Assembly (NCBI RefSeq): GCF_963678635.1
Contig: NC_087071.1
Location: 34,153,680-34,217,679 of the forward strand
Length of the DNA: 64,000 nt
Source of the DNA: Symsagittifera roscoffensis
Taxonomy: Eukaryota; Xenacoelomorpha; Acoela; Convolutidae
Direction: 5' to 3'
This document shows, one piece after another, positions 21,901 through 32,900 of this stretch (position 1 is the stretch's first letter; every line of letters begins with the position of its first letter). The notes under the pieces are model-generated. The model did not search any database. It was not told where the DNA came from and saw nothing but the letters and a program-made list of their open reading frames with translations. Made by a program: the position numbers and the translations under genes.

Positions 21901-24900
21901 CGATACGAGGGGCAATGATGGGAGATGTGACTCCCAACAACATCCTCCTTATCGGTGGATATCGATGGCATTGGTCCGGCAGCGGCCTGGACCCAGGAAG
22001 CCATGTTTGTTGATTCTCTTTTGCATGGGCATAGGCTCCCGGCAATTGAGGTACTACCACAGCCTCTCCTGTATCTTTCACCACTGGTCTCAGATTCCAG
22101 AGTTTTGGGTTGAACTGGATGTGGGACAGATCCTCACGACCCATTCGGCATTTGAAGTGGTTGTTGAAATCCATCAACACCCAACCTGGCTCTGCTATTC
22201 TTCCGAACAGCCTATCATCGCTAGCCAGCTTTCTCAGTTCACTCTGCTCTACCCAATTCAGCACGGAACAATCCACTACTGAGACCAGGTTGACGTACAA
22301 CACTGAATTCCTGTACGCTTTAACTTGCACATCCGGGAACGCAAAGGACATTACCGGTCCATACACCACTGTGACGAATTCCCTCAGTCCGTGGACCAGA
22401 GCCAACGGATCAATCCGCATCATGACAGCTAAGTCTGTTAGTAAGGGCATGCCACAATACTGTTTACATTCGCTTGCGTTCGTCGCCACATTGTCCTCTC
22501 CTGTTACGCTTCTGTTCTGTTGCAGGAGGTATTGAAGTAGGAGAGTCCTCCAGTCTTTCATCTTCTTGAGCGAGGCGGTTTCCAACAGTGCATTGAACTC
22601 ACGACTGGGTCCCTGCAGTTGTTCAGGGTAACGCAATAGCACAAGCAAGTCTCCCAGTCGACCATAGGTCATGGCAATCAGGGTCAAGAGTCCATCCAAC
22701 CTCAAATCGGCCAACGCTTGGGTAAAGAGGTTTGCCGGTCCTTTCACAAAGTTTTCATGACCAAATGTCACGTATAAGGCTAACACCAGGCCAATCGACA
22801 ACTTCCTGATGTCTTTGACAAAACTCGCGATCAGGTTCCTAGATGCCCTCGGATAGCACGTCGATAGGAAAGATGGCGTCCATCCCACTCCCATTCCGCC
22901 CAAGATAGCATCCGATCGTTCGTACTGTGCTTTCGTGGCCAGCACGTCCGCTTGGAACTTGTCCAGCGACATCGTATTCACGTCTTGCATCAGCTTCAAC
23001 ATCTTGCCTCCAGCCAACTCCCGGGCATCAAGTAGACTCTTCAAATACGCGTGTATCTCTTTAATTATTGCCGGCGCATACTCAAACGCGTCTTCACCCA
23101 AGGTGCACAGCCTCGGTGACAGATACAACCATATGTTGTTGTGTGGCTTCGTACGCAAAGCCATTGCCATGAGGTCCTCCTCTGCTGACGTCATGTTCTT
23201 CCTGATCATCCTTCCCTGCTCATTCTCTTTATGATCCATCTGCCTGAACCAGAGATCATCAGCCACCTGTTGTACTAACAGATGATCGTCACCTACCCCT
23301 GGTCTTAGCTTCAATAATCTTGCGAAGTTGGACAGCTCCAACCCCAGAACTTCATCTAGCACCAACCGAGTTGTGCTACAATCTCTGAGTCCCTGTATGG
23401 CATTCGAGATGTCAGACCAAACAGCGGGAAGCTCAGATCGGGACGGATAATAATTGTCCGGGTCCACCACTCTGTTTGGGGCAGGAATTATCACGTTATA
23501 TATTCCCTCTGCTATCGTCGTGACCATCGTGTATACAAATTGAAGGGGTTCAGGCAACGCAGCGTAGCCTGGTGACAATACGAAGATCACCTTCACCACA
23601 TTCATGGTGAACCGTTGTCTTGCTGCTGCCTCTACCTCGGCCATCGCCGAGAGCAGTGTCATTATCGCTTCCCCTATAACTTCGTTACTCGGGATCGATC
23701 CATCCGTCAGACGTGACAATAAGCCTCTGCTTTGTAGATGATCATTCGAGCCTGCAACCACTATCACCTGCGGCTCCATGCTGAACACTCTCCGTACACT
23801 TATCATCATGCCTATCGCCTGTCCCCAGTCCAGCTTAGGCGCCGTTAAGAAAATCACATCGGGCCAGAATAGAGAACGGGGTGTATAGAGATAATCGGAG
23901 CCGGCCACAACCAGATACTTGGCAGCCTTCATGTCCAAGGGATCATAAGCTGCAAAAAGGCCATCGCCTATTGGGGCCTTCAGGTTCCCATATCTCTTAT
24001 CGTCTCCAACCACTGTTGTGGTTCGGGGGTAATCCCTTGAATACTCACCCGGCGTCTGACCGGGTGGTTTAGCGAATTGTCTAAACATCTTGTGATGTTT
24101 GTTGTTGGGCTTGTTCTCCGTCTGGAACTTGCCTTTGCGCACAGGTGGTGTCCTTTCCCGGGCCCTATCTCGAACGTCGGTGAGCGACCGGGTGTTTAGA
24201 GGTCCAAAGGTATTGTCATGAGGCAATCCATCCAAGTCCGCATGTCGGAGTGAGGTCGAGGAGCTGAATTTCTCCTGCTCTGCTAGCAGCCAATCTACGC
24301 CCGGTATCCGATAAAGTCGCGACACTGTGGGACTTTCACCGCCAGTCATTCTCATCACATCTTCCCGACACGTCAGGGTATTCATATTCAACTTCGCCGA
24401 CATGTCCGTCTTATACTGACCCCAATGGCTAGGATCTGATCTATTCCAAAGCAATCTGCTGCCAGATTCAATTCCCTCCGCTAGCACGGTACTTGTCGAC
24501 GGTCCTGCCGTCGAAGCAGGATTTGTCGTGGCAGGCGAATCATTCCTCCTAGACGCGGTCTGGGAGTTGTTTCTATTACTTTGTTCCACCGATCTGCCGA
24601 GTCGGCTTCCAATCGATTGCGGCCTGGGAGGAGGGGCAGTCCCCAGCCTGTCTCTCACGTTTGAGCTCGGAGCGACGGTTACGGCTCCAACCGTCTCCGT
24701 TGCCAAGGGCCCTAGGCGGTTGGCGAGGGATTCGGGCACGGTTGCCCTTATCCTACTCCCTCCGGTCAAATTGGTCCGAGCCAAAGAACCGGTCGCCCTC
24801 AACTCTTGCTCCACTTCTCTCAACTGCGTCTGAAACACATCGTTAATCCAATGCCTTCCTCGTTGGCTATTGAAGTGCACTCCATCTCTGGTGAGCTCGA

Positions 24901-26524
24901 TGTGATCAGTCATGCGTAGCATATTTTCAAGATCCAGGAGTCGCAACTCGCCAGGATTGTTCCTCACCAGACTGCGGGTCATTTCATTCCACCGCGTCAC
25001 GTTGCCATTCATGAAATCTGCAGCTATAGTGCCCACCAAAGGATTTGGTGGTATCGTACACAGGATCACGAGCCTGGGTCTATACTTTTCTTTCAATTCG
25101 TTCACTAGACACACCAACAGAGGTTCCCACTTGTTCTCTGGAGTTACGGGGGCTCTCGAGACGTCATTAGTCCCCAGCATTATTATTAACGTATCCAGAT
25201 GATCCTCGCCCTGGAACTCCATCATTTTGATAACTTGAGCCACTGAGGCTCCTCCAAAGGACAGAGTGGTGGTCTGACCATAGGCGAAGATCTCATTCAG
25301 ATCTCTCACCAGACTGTCTCCAATGATCAAATGGCGACTCCCTGGGGGAATTACTTGGTCGCTCGTGGCGGGGTTCCAGCTCATGTCATTCAAGCAGGCT
25401 CGAGGATGCTCGGCTGGCACTTGCGTGAACTGATGACGTGTCATCAGATTCTTCCTGATGTCTACCACGCGAGACTTCTCAAAGACTCCACCAGGTGCAG
25501 AACACGCTATCGTGCGGGTTGCTCGCTCCGAGCTATTTGATGAATGATCACGACGCTGGGAAGGAACGATCCTAGCCAGTGTCCGCTCAGTGCCTCTGTT
25601 GATTTCATCCATCGCGGCTCTGGCCACTTGGTTAAATGATTCCTGGAATTGAGGAGCTAGATAGGTGTCCGAGGGATCTGGTATCGTGAACCTCTGATTC
25701 GAAGCAGACGGTCTCGTCTGCTGAGGAGCCTCGGTCCCCCTTGATGCACGCAAATCCAGAACCTCAGGTCCTCTCGATGCGCACAGCTCCTGCGCTGTTG
25801 TCTTGGGGCGTGTGTCGTTAGATCCCTCCGAGGGTCTCATGCTCGCCAGAATTTCCGGTGACGCTTGGCTCACCTTCGCCATATACAGCTCCATCAGGTG
25901 CTTTATCTCGTCCTCATTGTAGGCCACCTGCAGATCTTCAAATTTCTTTTTCCATTCGTCTCTCTCCCGAGCTATGGCCCTGTATTCCTGAAGTTTGGCA
26001 CACAGCTCACTCTGATCCCTCTCCTTCTTCTCCAATGTTTCAATCGTTTCCGACGTCTGGATCTCTATCTCGCTCACTCTCACTCTCTTCAGGGGAGGAG
26101 CAGCTGTTGGAGAGTCGACCGAGTGTGACGGGCCTGGCCCATCACGCTGTCTCTTCGCTCCAATGAGTGGCTGCGCAGGTTGGACGGGCAAGGGCATCTC
26201 ACCTAGCCGGTGGTCCCTTTGCTCACCTAGTCCCGGCTCACGAGCCAGGTCGTGGCCAGACATTTCTCCGCGCCTCCATCTCATCAATCGGTTTCGGCCT
26301 CTCTCGGCGGTCCCGGACTCACCGAAGGCCAACATCAACACGACTTCCGTAGGGCGATTCCCTCGACCCTCTCTTCCCAGTGCATTGAGGAGTGCGACCA
26401 CAAACATCGCCAACCCCGGGTCTTCTCGTGTAAAATCACAATCGATCAGCCGCTGATAGATCTCGTCTAGAGTCGCTCCTAGACTCGCTGAGAGGAATTC
26501 CATGAGTTCGTTAGTGTCTCCCAT
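18983..26524 (-). CDS. Element B ORF2: giant protein with SGNH/GDSL hydrolase domain
   Basis: 2513-residue open frame from ATG 26524, in the position where env-like genes sit in some LTR elements. Residues 1-120: conserved N-terminal domain shared with A and C. About 155-215: coiled coil. About 395-570: SGNH/GDSL hydrolase domain with IIGDSLV (Ser404), FGGAS, LGTND (Asn453) and DGVHF (Asp547, His550), so a complete catalytic set. About 870-1010: a second Rossmann-like segment (VVAGSDYL ... VVAGSNDHL) that could be a degenerate second SGNH unit. About 1690-1740: acidic run; about 1875-1900: strongly basic run. The rest is mostly helical and unrecognised. No signal peptide or membrane helices are visible, so I do not call it an envelope. 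SGNH hydrolases act on lipid or sugar esters; the substrate here is unknown. It lies 465 bp after Gag-Pol. Confidence 0.88.
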   Translation of the reverse strand: MGDTNELMEFLSASLGATLDEIYQRLIDCDFTREDPGLAMFVVALLNALGREGRGNRPTEVVLMLAFGESGTAERGRNRLMRWRRGEMSGHDLAREPGLGEQRDHRLGEMPLPVQPAQPLIGAKRQRDGPGPSHSVDSPTAAPPLKRVRVSEIEIQTSETIETLEKKERDQSELCAKLQEYRAIARERDEWKKKFEDLQVAYNEDEIKHLMELYMAKVSQASPEILASMRPSEGSNDTRPKTTAQELCASRGPEVLDLRASRGTEAPQQTRPSASNQRFTIPDPSDTYLAPQFQESFNQVARAAMDEINRGTERTLARIVPSQRRDHSSNSSERATRTIACSAPGGVFEKSRVVDIRKNLMTRHQFTQVPAEHPRACLNDMSWNPATSDQVIPPGSRHLIIGDSLVRDLNEIFAYGQTTTLSFGGASVAQVIKMMEFQGEDHLDTLIIMLGTNDVSRAPVTPENKWEPLLVCLVNELKEKYRPRLVILCTIPPNPLVGTIAADFMNGNVTRWNEMTRSLVRNNPGELRLLDLENMLRMTDHIELTRDGVHFNSQRGRHWINDVFQTQLREVEQELRATGSLARTNLTGGSRIRATVPESLANRLGPLATETVGAVTVAPSSNVRDRLGTAPPPRPQSIGSRLGRSVEQSNRNNSQTASRRNDSPATTNPASTAGPSTSTVLAEGIESGSRLLWNRSDPSHWGQYKTDMSAKLNMNTLTCREDVMRMTGGESPTVSRLYRIPGVDWLLAEQEKFSSSTSLRHADLDGLPHDNTFGPLNTRSLTDVRDRARERTPPVRKGKFQTENKPNNKHHKMFRQFAKPPGQTPGEYSRDYPRTTTVVGDDKRYGNLKAPIGDGLFAAYDPLDMKAAKYLVVAGSDYLYTPRSLFWPDVIFLTAPKLDWGQAIGMMISVRRVFSMEPQVIVVAGSNDHLQSRGLLSRLTDGSIPSNEVIGEAIMTLLSAMAEVEAAARQRFTMNVVKVIFVLSPGYAALPEPLQFVYTMVTTIAEGIYNVIIPAPNRVVDPDNYYPSRSELPAVWSDISNAIQGLRDCSTTRLVLDEVLGLELSNFARLLKLRPGVGDDHLLVQQVADDLWFRQMDHKENEQGRMIRKNMTSAEEDLMAMALRTKPHNNIWLYLSPRLCTLGEDAFEYAPAIIKEIHAYLKSLLDARELAGGKMLKLMQDVNTMSLDKFQADVLATKAQYERSDAILGGMGVGWTPSFLSTCYPRASRNLIASFVKDIRKLSIGLVLALYVTFGHENFVKGPANLFTQALADLRLDGLLTLIAMTYGRLGDLLVLLRYPEQLQGPSREFNALLETASLKKMKDWRTLLLQYLLQQNRSVTGEDNVATNASECKQYCGMPLLTDLAVMMRIDPLALVHGLREFVTVVYGPVMSFAFPDVQVKAYRNSVLYVNLVSVVDCSVLNWVEQSELRKLASDDRLFGRIAEPGWVLMDFNNHFKCRMGREDLSHIQFNPKLWNLRPVVKDTGEAVVVPQLPGAYAHAKENQQTWLPGSRPLPDQCHRYPPIRRMLLGVTSPIIAPRIGAARDAEKRMLKWSGGMEPRFISWNVAAAHTFDFSFPDAWSRKKIKALPSRRPEVSAETWNEVYSSADDLSRLKWSGEAKVVMQEVARESRGGSYVTIEDLAPHGEELVEFLVDEELFYHAGDMAVPARPDSGADARQGPSGPRPKPDADDDELMDQDDNDDGTGSKTEKSGETDLGALERDLLEYRFSEDDDGEVDGSLLLMAPSSFMSPTKEASADLSPMDPISQARECRSRDPQKLLYESPRRRKIEESMKISFLSTLPEEEWERYQMELEGKTGAIWSRVNFMEKSWDVIRRYGTQSIMKVGLNQPIMREVLEKIVSSMESDVLTESVTEDSADDQNVAKKLPVRRARKGLKRLKGKTGSRAMNPRVVKSRANAVVTSLTSAGRSGESGQGDSTTLTGGEKENLIPPMLLAGLTVTATRSKKTARTLADTKLEMEVISQCGSGGLEDYRPSRINMAKLKLEGQLDVVEYSRITVPESVHMGDPAGGYVEMLKARNSARGHLMAWSEKRAMQDYLKGLTENSNFNRKEYGTVMSSEANEIGLEKLLEISWRAALQKYFDETMNAPAAVAAYLAHPCVRTDLQVRLAWCLIGIKKAEYEASNDLKSREQELELMEAQRALISKDDSAIAWAKRKDALCFVRFVVDRIPTPVLGECIKIIRQKGVDCERNFLRALLELYQDMPLTVPSKESNDMESYRKLEEVRRYSNKELKVSRDLIEAVRGQKEFATLGRLKSFQYVSGIPGMAYNPFVNEEAREAYFDYEQVTVLNFWVERIKEIGMLMVEQPKLGIILEERVVEPSIPELKGQVSFDCGSWDGPLKTSLVVMWELMKPSWCPHPNAGLIWDMTADVMLERDDDASLHDLAMIHHLLSMRLMKKKSNPSTELSEEGTSSNWLKQGTCLAQHSGMEGHVCNMGHCLITLSEQHRQLARLYGRLSMSDKSAMELVADCHGVTDVNLITALGFCSMTSSIE

Positions 26525-26989
26525 TTCTTTTCGTGTTGATTCTTCGTGTAATCTCTTTCTGTCTCTTCTGATTCAGTGTTCAGTAAACAATTTTCGATCA
26601 ATCAAGATCTAAAAAACAGGTCGCGATTTGGAACCATCATTTTAGGATACAACATCAATCAATTCTCTAAAACTCTCCATTGAAATTCTCTTTTTCAATT
26701 CTGATTTAAAACTTTAGCACCAAGGTGGATCGTCCACCTTTACCTTTGTCAGAGTAGCACGAATGTGCGCTGTCACCTTGATGACCTGGGGTGCCCCAGG
26801 TCTTTTATGACACAAACATAAAACATATCATAACAATAACATAACATAAACACATAAACATCACACACCTATACTATCACATAAAAACCTAATCCCTAAT
26901 ACTGTATCTAAAACCTAACCTAATCTAAAACTTGACTCTAATTCCTATCGAATAACTTAACAAAAACCACTTATCGCCGAGCGCCATTC
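26525..26989 (-). other. Spacer between Gag-Pol and ORF2 in element B with two perfect hairpins
   Basis: Non-coding. Two perfect inverted repeats are visible: 26722-26740 (8-bp stem AAGGTGGA/TCCACCTT) and 26783-26802 (stem GACCTGGGG/CCCCAGGTC). An ATAAC-rich run lies at about 26830-26850. These could influence translation or 3'-end formation of the upstream frame; no function is shown. Confidence 0.75.
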
Positions 26990-29900
26990 TCAGCATATGC
27001 TCAGATAGTATTTTTTATGTAAGTAAACCTCTATGTCAGTCTCTGAAAATATCACATGCACAAGAGCGTACAACTCTCTCGGGTGTAGCTTCCCTCTATT
27101 GGGATCGTAAACTGGCAACGAGAGAGAGGTCACACCTCTCTCAACCAGGAAATCCCTAAGTCGAGTCAAGGCCAATACCAAGCTCTCCGGATTCACGTGT
27201 TGCCTATCAGTAGCTTTCGTAACCAAAAAACACAAATATTTCCCTGGTATCTGTGATGCAACAGGGGGCAACGCTATCATTCCTCCTACACCCGGCCTCT
27301 GTTTCCACAAAAACTCGATATTTTTGTACTCTCTTTTAAAGTCGGCCGCTAGTGCTGTTTTGAAGCTTACGTCCGCCGTTATCGCTATGGCGCACGTGCG
27401 TTCCGTGAGTATGAAATCGCTGTCCGTTATAACGATATTGTTCGAATAATGGTTCGGTAGATCAAAATACGATTCAAAGATTCGTCCAAAAGGTGGTTTC
27501 TTAGCATTCTCGCCCTCTGTCTCTAGTTCTCCGGTTTCCCTTGCCGATTTCAATTTTTTTATCATGAGATTTTCGGTGTGGGTGAGTCCTACCCCCACTC
27601 CCCGGACAAAAATATCCATCGACGTCCCCGTCGATCGCCCAAAGTCTAGGAGACCGAGGTTGGATTGTGGAACACGTAGAGGACCATCTGGGGCGACCCA
27701 GTTGGACTCGGTATTATCATGACTGATGTATTTGACGCCGTCCCTATCGACGTCCTGAATCGTCAGGATCGTCTCTTTTGGATCTGTCGGCAGATCATGG
27801 CGCCATTCGAGCACGCGCAAGTTTGTTAGTTCTTGCTCATGAGTCTGTTCCGCCTCTGGTTCGAACTCCACTTCCGGTTCTGATCGATCGTCGATCCAAT
27901 CTTGATCCATATCGTTCACAAGGTTGATTTCTTCTAGCATCGCTACTTCGTCCAGCCCCACCAGCGAGTCTATGACATCACTCACTACTATCCGGTCTGC
28001 AACGAAGTCCTCGCCATACGGATTGTATTTCTTCTGGTTTTTACCTCTCTTACTCTGGCGTGTCTCCATAGTGAGCGGAAAGTCAGGCTGTATTCCTCTG
28101 TCAATTTCGGTTTGTTCTGGGCAATCCCAGTCTTCTTCGGCATAGGGTAGAGTTTCATCGTCCACCTCTACTCGCTCAGTCAACTCGAGATCCAGTGGTA
28201 GATCGCAATCGTCCACCACCTCATTCCCGTCGTTCTTGTCGCGGGTACCCCTTTCATTCACTTCACAAGCAGGATCCACTATTAAATAGTCTCCCTCTTG
28301 CATGTCCACTGGGATGCACCAATCCTCGGACGAGGCGTTGTGTGGTTTGATGTTCTCGTAATGAGCCGCTCTTCCTGTGCTCAGCCGATAAAAACGACCT
28401 CCTTGATGCACCTCTGTTATCTGAAATGGACCACGCCATTTCTTTAATAGTTTCTTGGTTCCTTTTGGTGGAACCACTTCCTGAAACACCCAGACGTAAT
28501 CGCCAACTGAATAGGCTTTTGCATCGGCTGTCCTCTTATCAAACCTCCTTTTTTGTCTAATCTGCGCCTGTTGCGTATTCCTCCTGCATAAGTCATTGAG
28601 GTCCTGTTGTCTTCTGATAACGTCCCGCACGTACGTTTGCGGTGCTGTCCTCTTCCCTTCATATTCAGGGTAGAAGAACGTCAACGGGAGTGCTTTTTCA
28701 TGACCCGTCAGCATCATATGTGGACTTATTCCCGTGGTGGAATGCTCCGTGCTGTTGTAAGCACCCATCACTTGCGGTAAGTGCTTGTCCCAGTCATCCA
28801 TGTAGCGTGAGCAGTAGACTCTCAACATGGATACCAGTGTGCGATTCTGCCTCTCGACTAGGCCATTCGTTTGCGGGTGATAAGTGGTCGAGTGGGCGTG
28901 CGCTACCTGCGACCTTTTCATTAACTCTTTCGTGAGATCACCTACGAATGCTTTGCCATTGTCCGATTGGAACGTGATGGGGCAGCCATGCCTTGCTATC
29001 CACACGTTTATCAAATGATCGCACGTTTCTTCTGCCGATGCTGTCATGCAGGGTGCTGCCTCCGCATACTTCGTAAAATGGTCGATCATTACCAGCACCT
29101 GATTATAGCCCGTTGCTGTCATGCAGATTTTCTGATGATCAATTTGCACCACTTCGTTGAAACCTGACGATTCTATTGACTGTAGGGGGAACCTCAGTTT
29201 CCTGGGATCCTTTGCCTGTTGACAAGACAGGCATGCGGCTATCCATTTCTCACAAGCCTTCTTCAATCCCGGCCATTCGAATCGTTTTTGTATCCTGTTA
29301 TACACTTTGTCCACACCTTGATGTCCCATCTGATCATGTGAGCGAAAGAGCAATTCGGTCTGGTACAACTGAGGTAACACGATTGAATTGTATTTATAAA
29401 GGACCTTGTCCTCCTCCTTGCGCTTACAGGCCACGATTCCGTCCTTGTTCAGGTACAACAAGTCTTTCCTCTTCAGGTAAAACTGCTTCAGGATTTTGTA
29501 GCTGTCTTCTTCCAAGTCTCCCTTGTCGGGTGCTCTATTCTCGATCCATCTTTTCAGACTGCTCGTCATTCTATCATTTCGTTGAGCCCTCAGGAGATCT
29601 GACAGCCTGTACCTGGCTTTCAAATACGTCTTCACCACGTTCATTTGCCCACTCATTATCTCCGGAGCATGAGCATCGTCCATCAATTTGACACACCATA
29701 TCTTTTTCAAAGGCGTCGCTTCTTGCACAGATGGTTCCAGATTGGTACGGACGACCGTACCATGTGGCAGCAATCTGGTTGGGCGTTTTGAAACTGCTAT
29801 CAGTTCGAGCTCGTCTGCGGCATTGTCTACCACAGTGCCCTCTTCATCTGAGGTGTATCTGTCCCTGTCTGGATCCTGATGTATTTCTCGGTCCAGCCCA

Positions 29901-32900
29901 CGCTGCTTCCAGTCTACCAATAAGGAGTGGATCGCAATCTCTGACATGTCGGAATTGGAAGTTGTTTCAGACGTGTTGTCCCCGGACTGAGGTACCGAAT
30001 CAACACTTGAGTCGACTGATTCTCCAACATCATATTCCAAGTGGTCTGAGATGTTTCTCGACTCCCCGGACAAAACTCTGTCCATTGGTCGCTTTGAACC
30101 CGACTCCCCGGACAAAATTTTGCCCCTAAGTGGTCTAGTCAACCTCTCCCCGGACAAGTTGTCCTGCACGGGCTCAAAGGTGTCTGACTCTTCAGACAAG
30201 TCGTCCTTGACTGGCTCGAAGGTGTCAGACTCCCCGGACATTGTCTCGTCCACAGACGAACAATCTGGGCTTGGCTCGTATTCCTCTTTTGCATCCGTGA
30301 AGTGCACCCTCCTCGTGAAGCTAGATTTTGACCTGATCCTGACTTCCTCAGTAGCTTGGTTCTGATTCAATGTTCCATATTCAGTGAACGAAGTTCTCAA
30401 CAAGACTTCTTTCGGCATCGAGGTCACCAGCTGGTTGACGATCGACCTGCAATCCCGTTCAATGCCTCGGCTGCGAATGGACACTGGCCTCTTCTCTGTT
30501 CTCTCGGTGACAGTCAACCTCTGCATGGTCTCCATCCATTCACGATCATGCCTATCCACTTCCCTATCCAACAAGTCACGGAGTTTTTCCATGACGTCCG
30601 GCGCCACGTTCACCGTCTTATTCAATAAAGCGATGCTGTTTATACCCAGCCTGGCCAGTTCTTGCTGTACCAAGTTGGATCGGACTAGCAGATCCAACGG
30701 AACGGGTTCGCCTCTGGCTAAGAGCTTTATCTCCGCGGCTGTCTCCACTGGAAGGTCAGGGTGTCCAGGTATAGGATGTCCTGATTTGTCTAACCACCTA
30801 GTAAGTGGCAGCTTATCATAGGTTTCTTTGTCCAGAAAGGAAAACCCGTCTTTGATCTCTGATTGGTTAGCCTGCTTCTCTTCAAGGCGCTCATAAAATT
30901 CTGTCTTTTTGCTGAGGCTATCTGCGTTCTGGTGCTTGTCACGGGTACGGTGCTCTATGATCATGTGGTATCCATCCAAGCGCACGATCCAACGACCAAT
31001 GTAGCTTTGGTCCATCGAATAGGTTTTCAGCCAGGCAAGGGCACGATTGTCCACACGTAACTTAAAGGGAGCACTCCCCAAGTAGGCCCTGTACTTTTCC
31101 ACGAACGTGATCACAGCAAACATCTCCGCTTTTGGTGCGCCGTACTTCATCTCAGTGTCACTCAGGACTTTACTTCCATAAGCTATCGGACGAAGAACCG
31201 TTCTCCCGTTCCACTCCTGCTCTTGGTGAAGTATGCCTGATATCGCAACCAATGATGCATCCGTGTCCAGCACGAACATCCCCTTCTCCGTTGGCATGCC
31301 GAGGACCGGTGCCTCGCAAAGTTCGTGTTTGATGTTTTCAAATGAGACTTGTGCCTCATCAGTCCAGGTGAACTTTTTGCCCTTGTTTCTCATCAACCTC
31401 TGCATGGGGTATATTTTGTCAGCATACCCCTTGATGAACTCGCGATAATAATTGGCGAATCCCAGAAAACTCATCAACTGTGTATCTGTTTTAGGTGCCT
31501 TCCAGGTCAGCACCGCTTCAACCGCTTCGGGATCTGGTCTCACTCCATGTTTGTCAACCAGGCGTCCCAGATACTTTATGGAATCCTTGAGGATTTCACA
31601 CTTAGAGGGTTTGCATTTCAGACCCGCCTGCTTCATGCAAGAAAACACCTCTTCCAACCTCTCGATGTGGTCTTCCAAGGTTGGTGTTGCAATCACGACA
31701 TCATCGACATAACACATGATGAGATTCCCGTATTTCTTTGTGACGCTCGTGAGTGCCTGGGCCATCAGTCGCTGGAATGTGGCCGTCGCGTTGCACAATC
31801 CGAATGGCATCCTCTTCCACTGGAACAGTCCCAGCTCACACGCGAAACCTGTTTTCTCTCGATCTTGCTTTCTGAGCGGCACTTGCCAGAATGCTGAGCC
31901 CAAATCCAACGTCGTGAAGAACTTGGCGTCTCCCAGCTTGGATAGGCTCTCATCGATGCGGGGAATCGGGTATGCGTCCTTTATAGTCACTGCGTTCAGA
32001 TAACGGAAATCACAACAAAATCTGAGTTGTCCCCCTTTCTTTTTCGCCATGACCACGCCACAAGCCCATGGGGACTTCGACGGCTCGATCATGTCGTACT
32101 CCATTAACATCTCGATTTCCTTCCTACACGCTTCTGATTTATTTGGGGTCATTCTCCTCGCCCCTTCCCTATGAGGCACCGAGCCCTCTTCTATCTCAAT
32201 CTCGTGCTCTACGAAATTGCAACAACCTATATCGGCCTTATGCTTTGAAAAAACGTCTGCGTTTCGATCTAGCACCGCCCTGAGCGAATCTAGTTCCTTG
32301 TCAGATATTTTACCCTTCAGATGTTCTATCTCAGGTAGGACAGGCCTATTCGCTGCTAACTCTGCTTCCGTCGGCCTCTCAGGAAAGTTGGAACAACTAG
32401 ACAGCCCATCATCTGTTTCCGACTTCATTGAAAACAATTTCCTAGAAGATTTCAATTCAATTACTCTTTTCATTATACATTCTTGGTTCGCATGTAATGG
32501 ACATTTAGTTACGTCAAACTTCTTCAAGTTCTCCACACTCAGAAAGTCTGTGTTCAGAGGCAAAGCGTAGCCAAGTTTCTTTCCCCTCTGTATTGTCACT
32601 GTTGTTGCCTCTGTGTTCAATAACACACTCACACACAGTCCGCTCTGAGTGAGCGAGAAGCTTCTTCCTAAAATAGCCGAGCTTTTACTGTTTGGATTTG
32701 GTACCAGACACACCTGTCTGTCATTGCTGAGTTCATTCAAGTTCCTCATCCTAAACGTTGCTCTTACGGCTTGGTTCGGTTTTAATCTAACTTTTCGATC
32801 CAGAAAAATCGGCACCTTGGCCTGATTAATTAAGATCTTATTAAGGGGTCTTTTCTCATACTTTCTTTCAGGATCCTTGATCCTAATCAATCCGTCATTG

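Noticed and set aside
18983-26524. ORF2 as a viral envelope gene
   Set aside because: Its position fits, but no signal peptide, transmembrane helix or fusion peptide is visible, and it contains a hydrolase domain.
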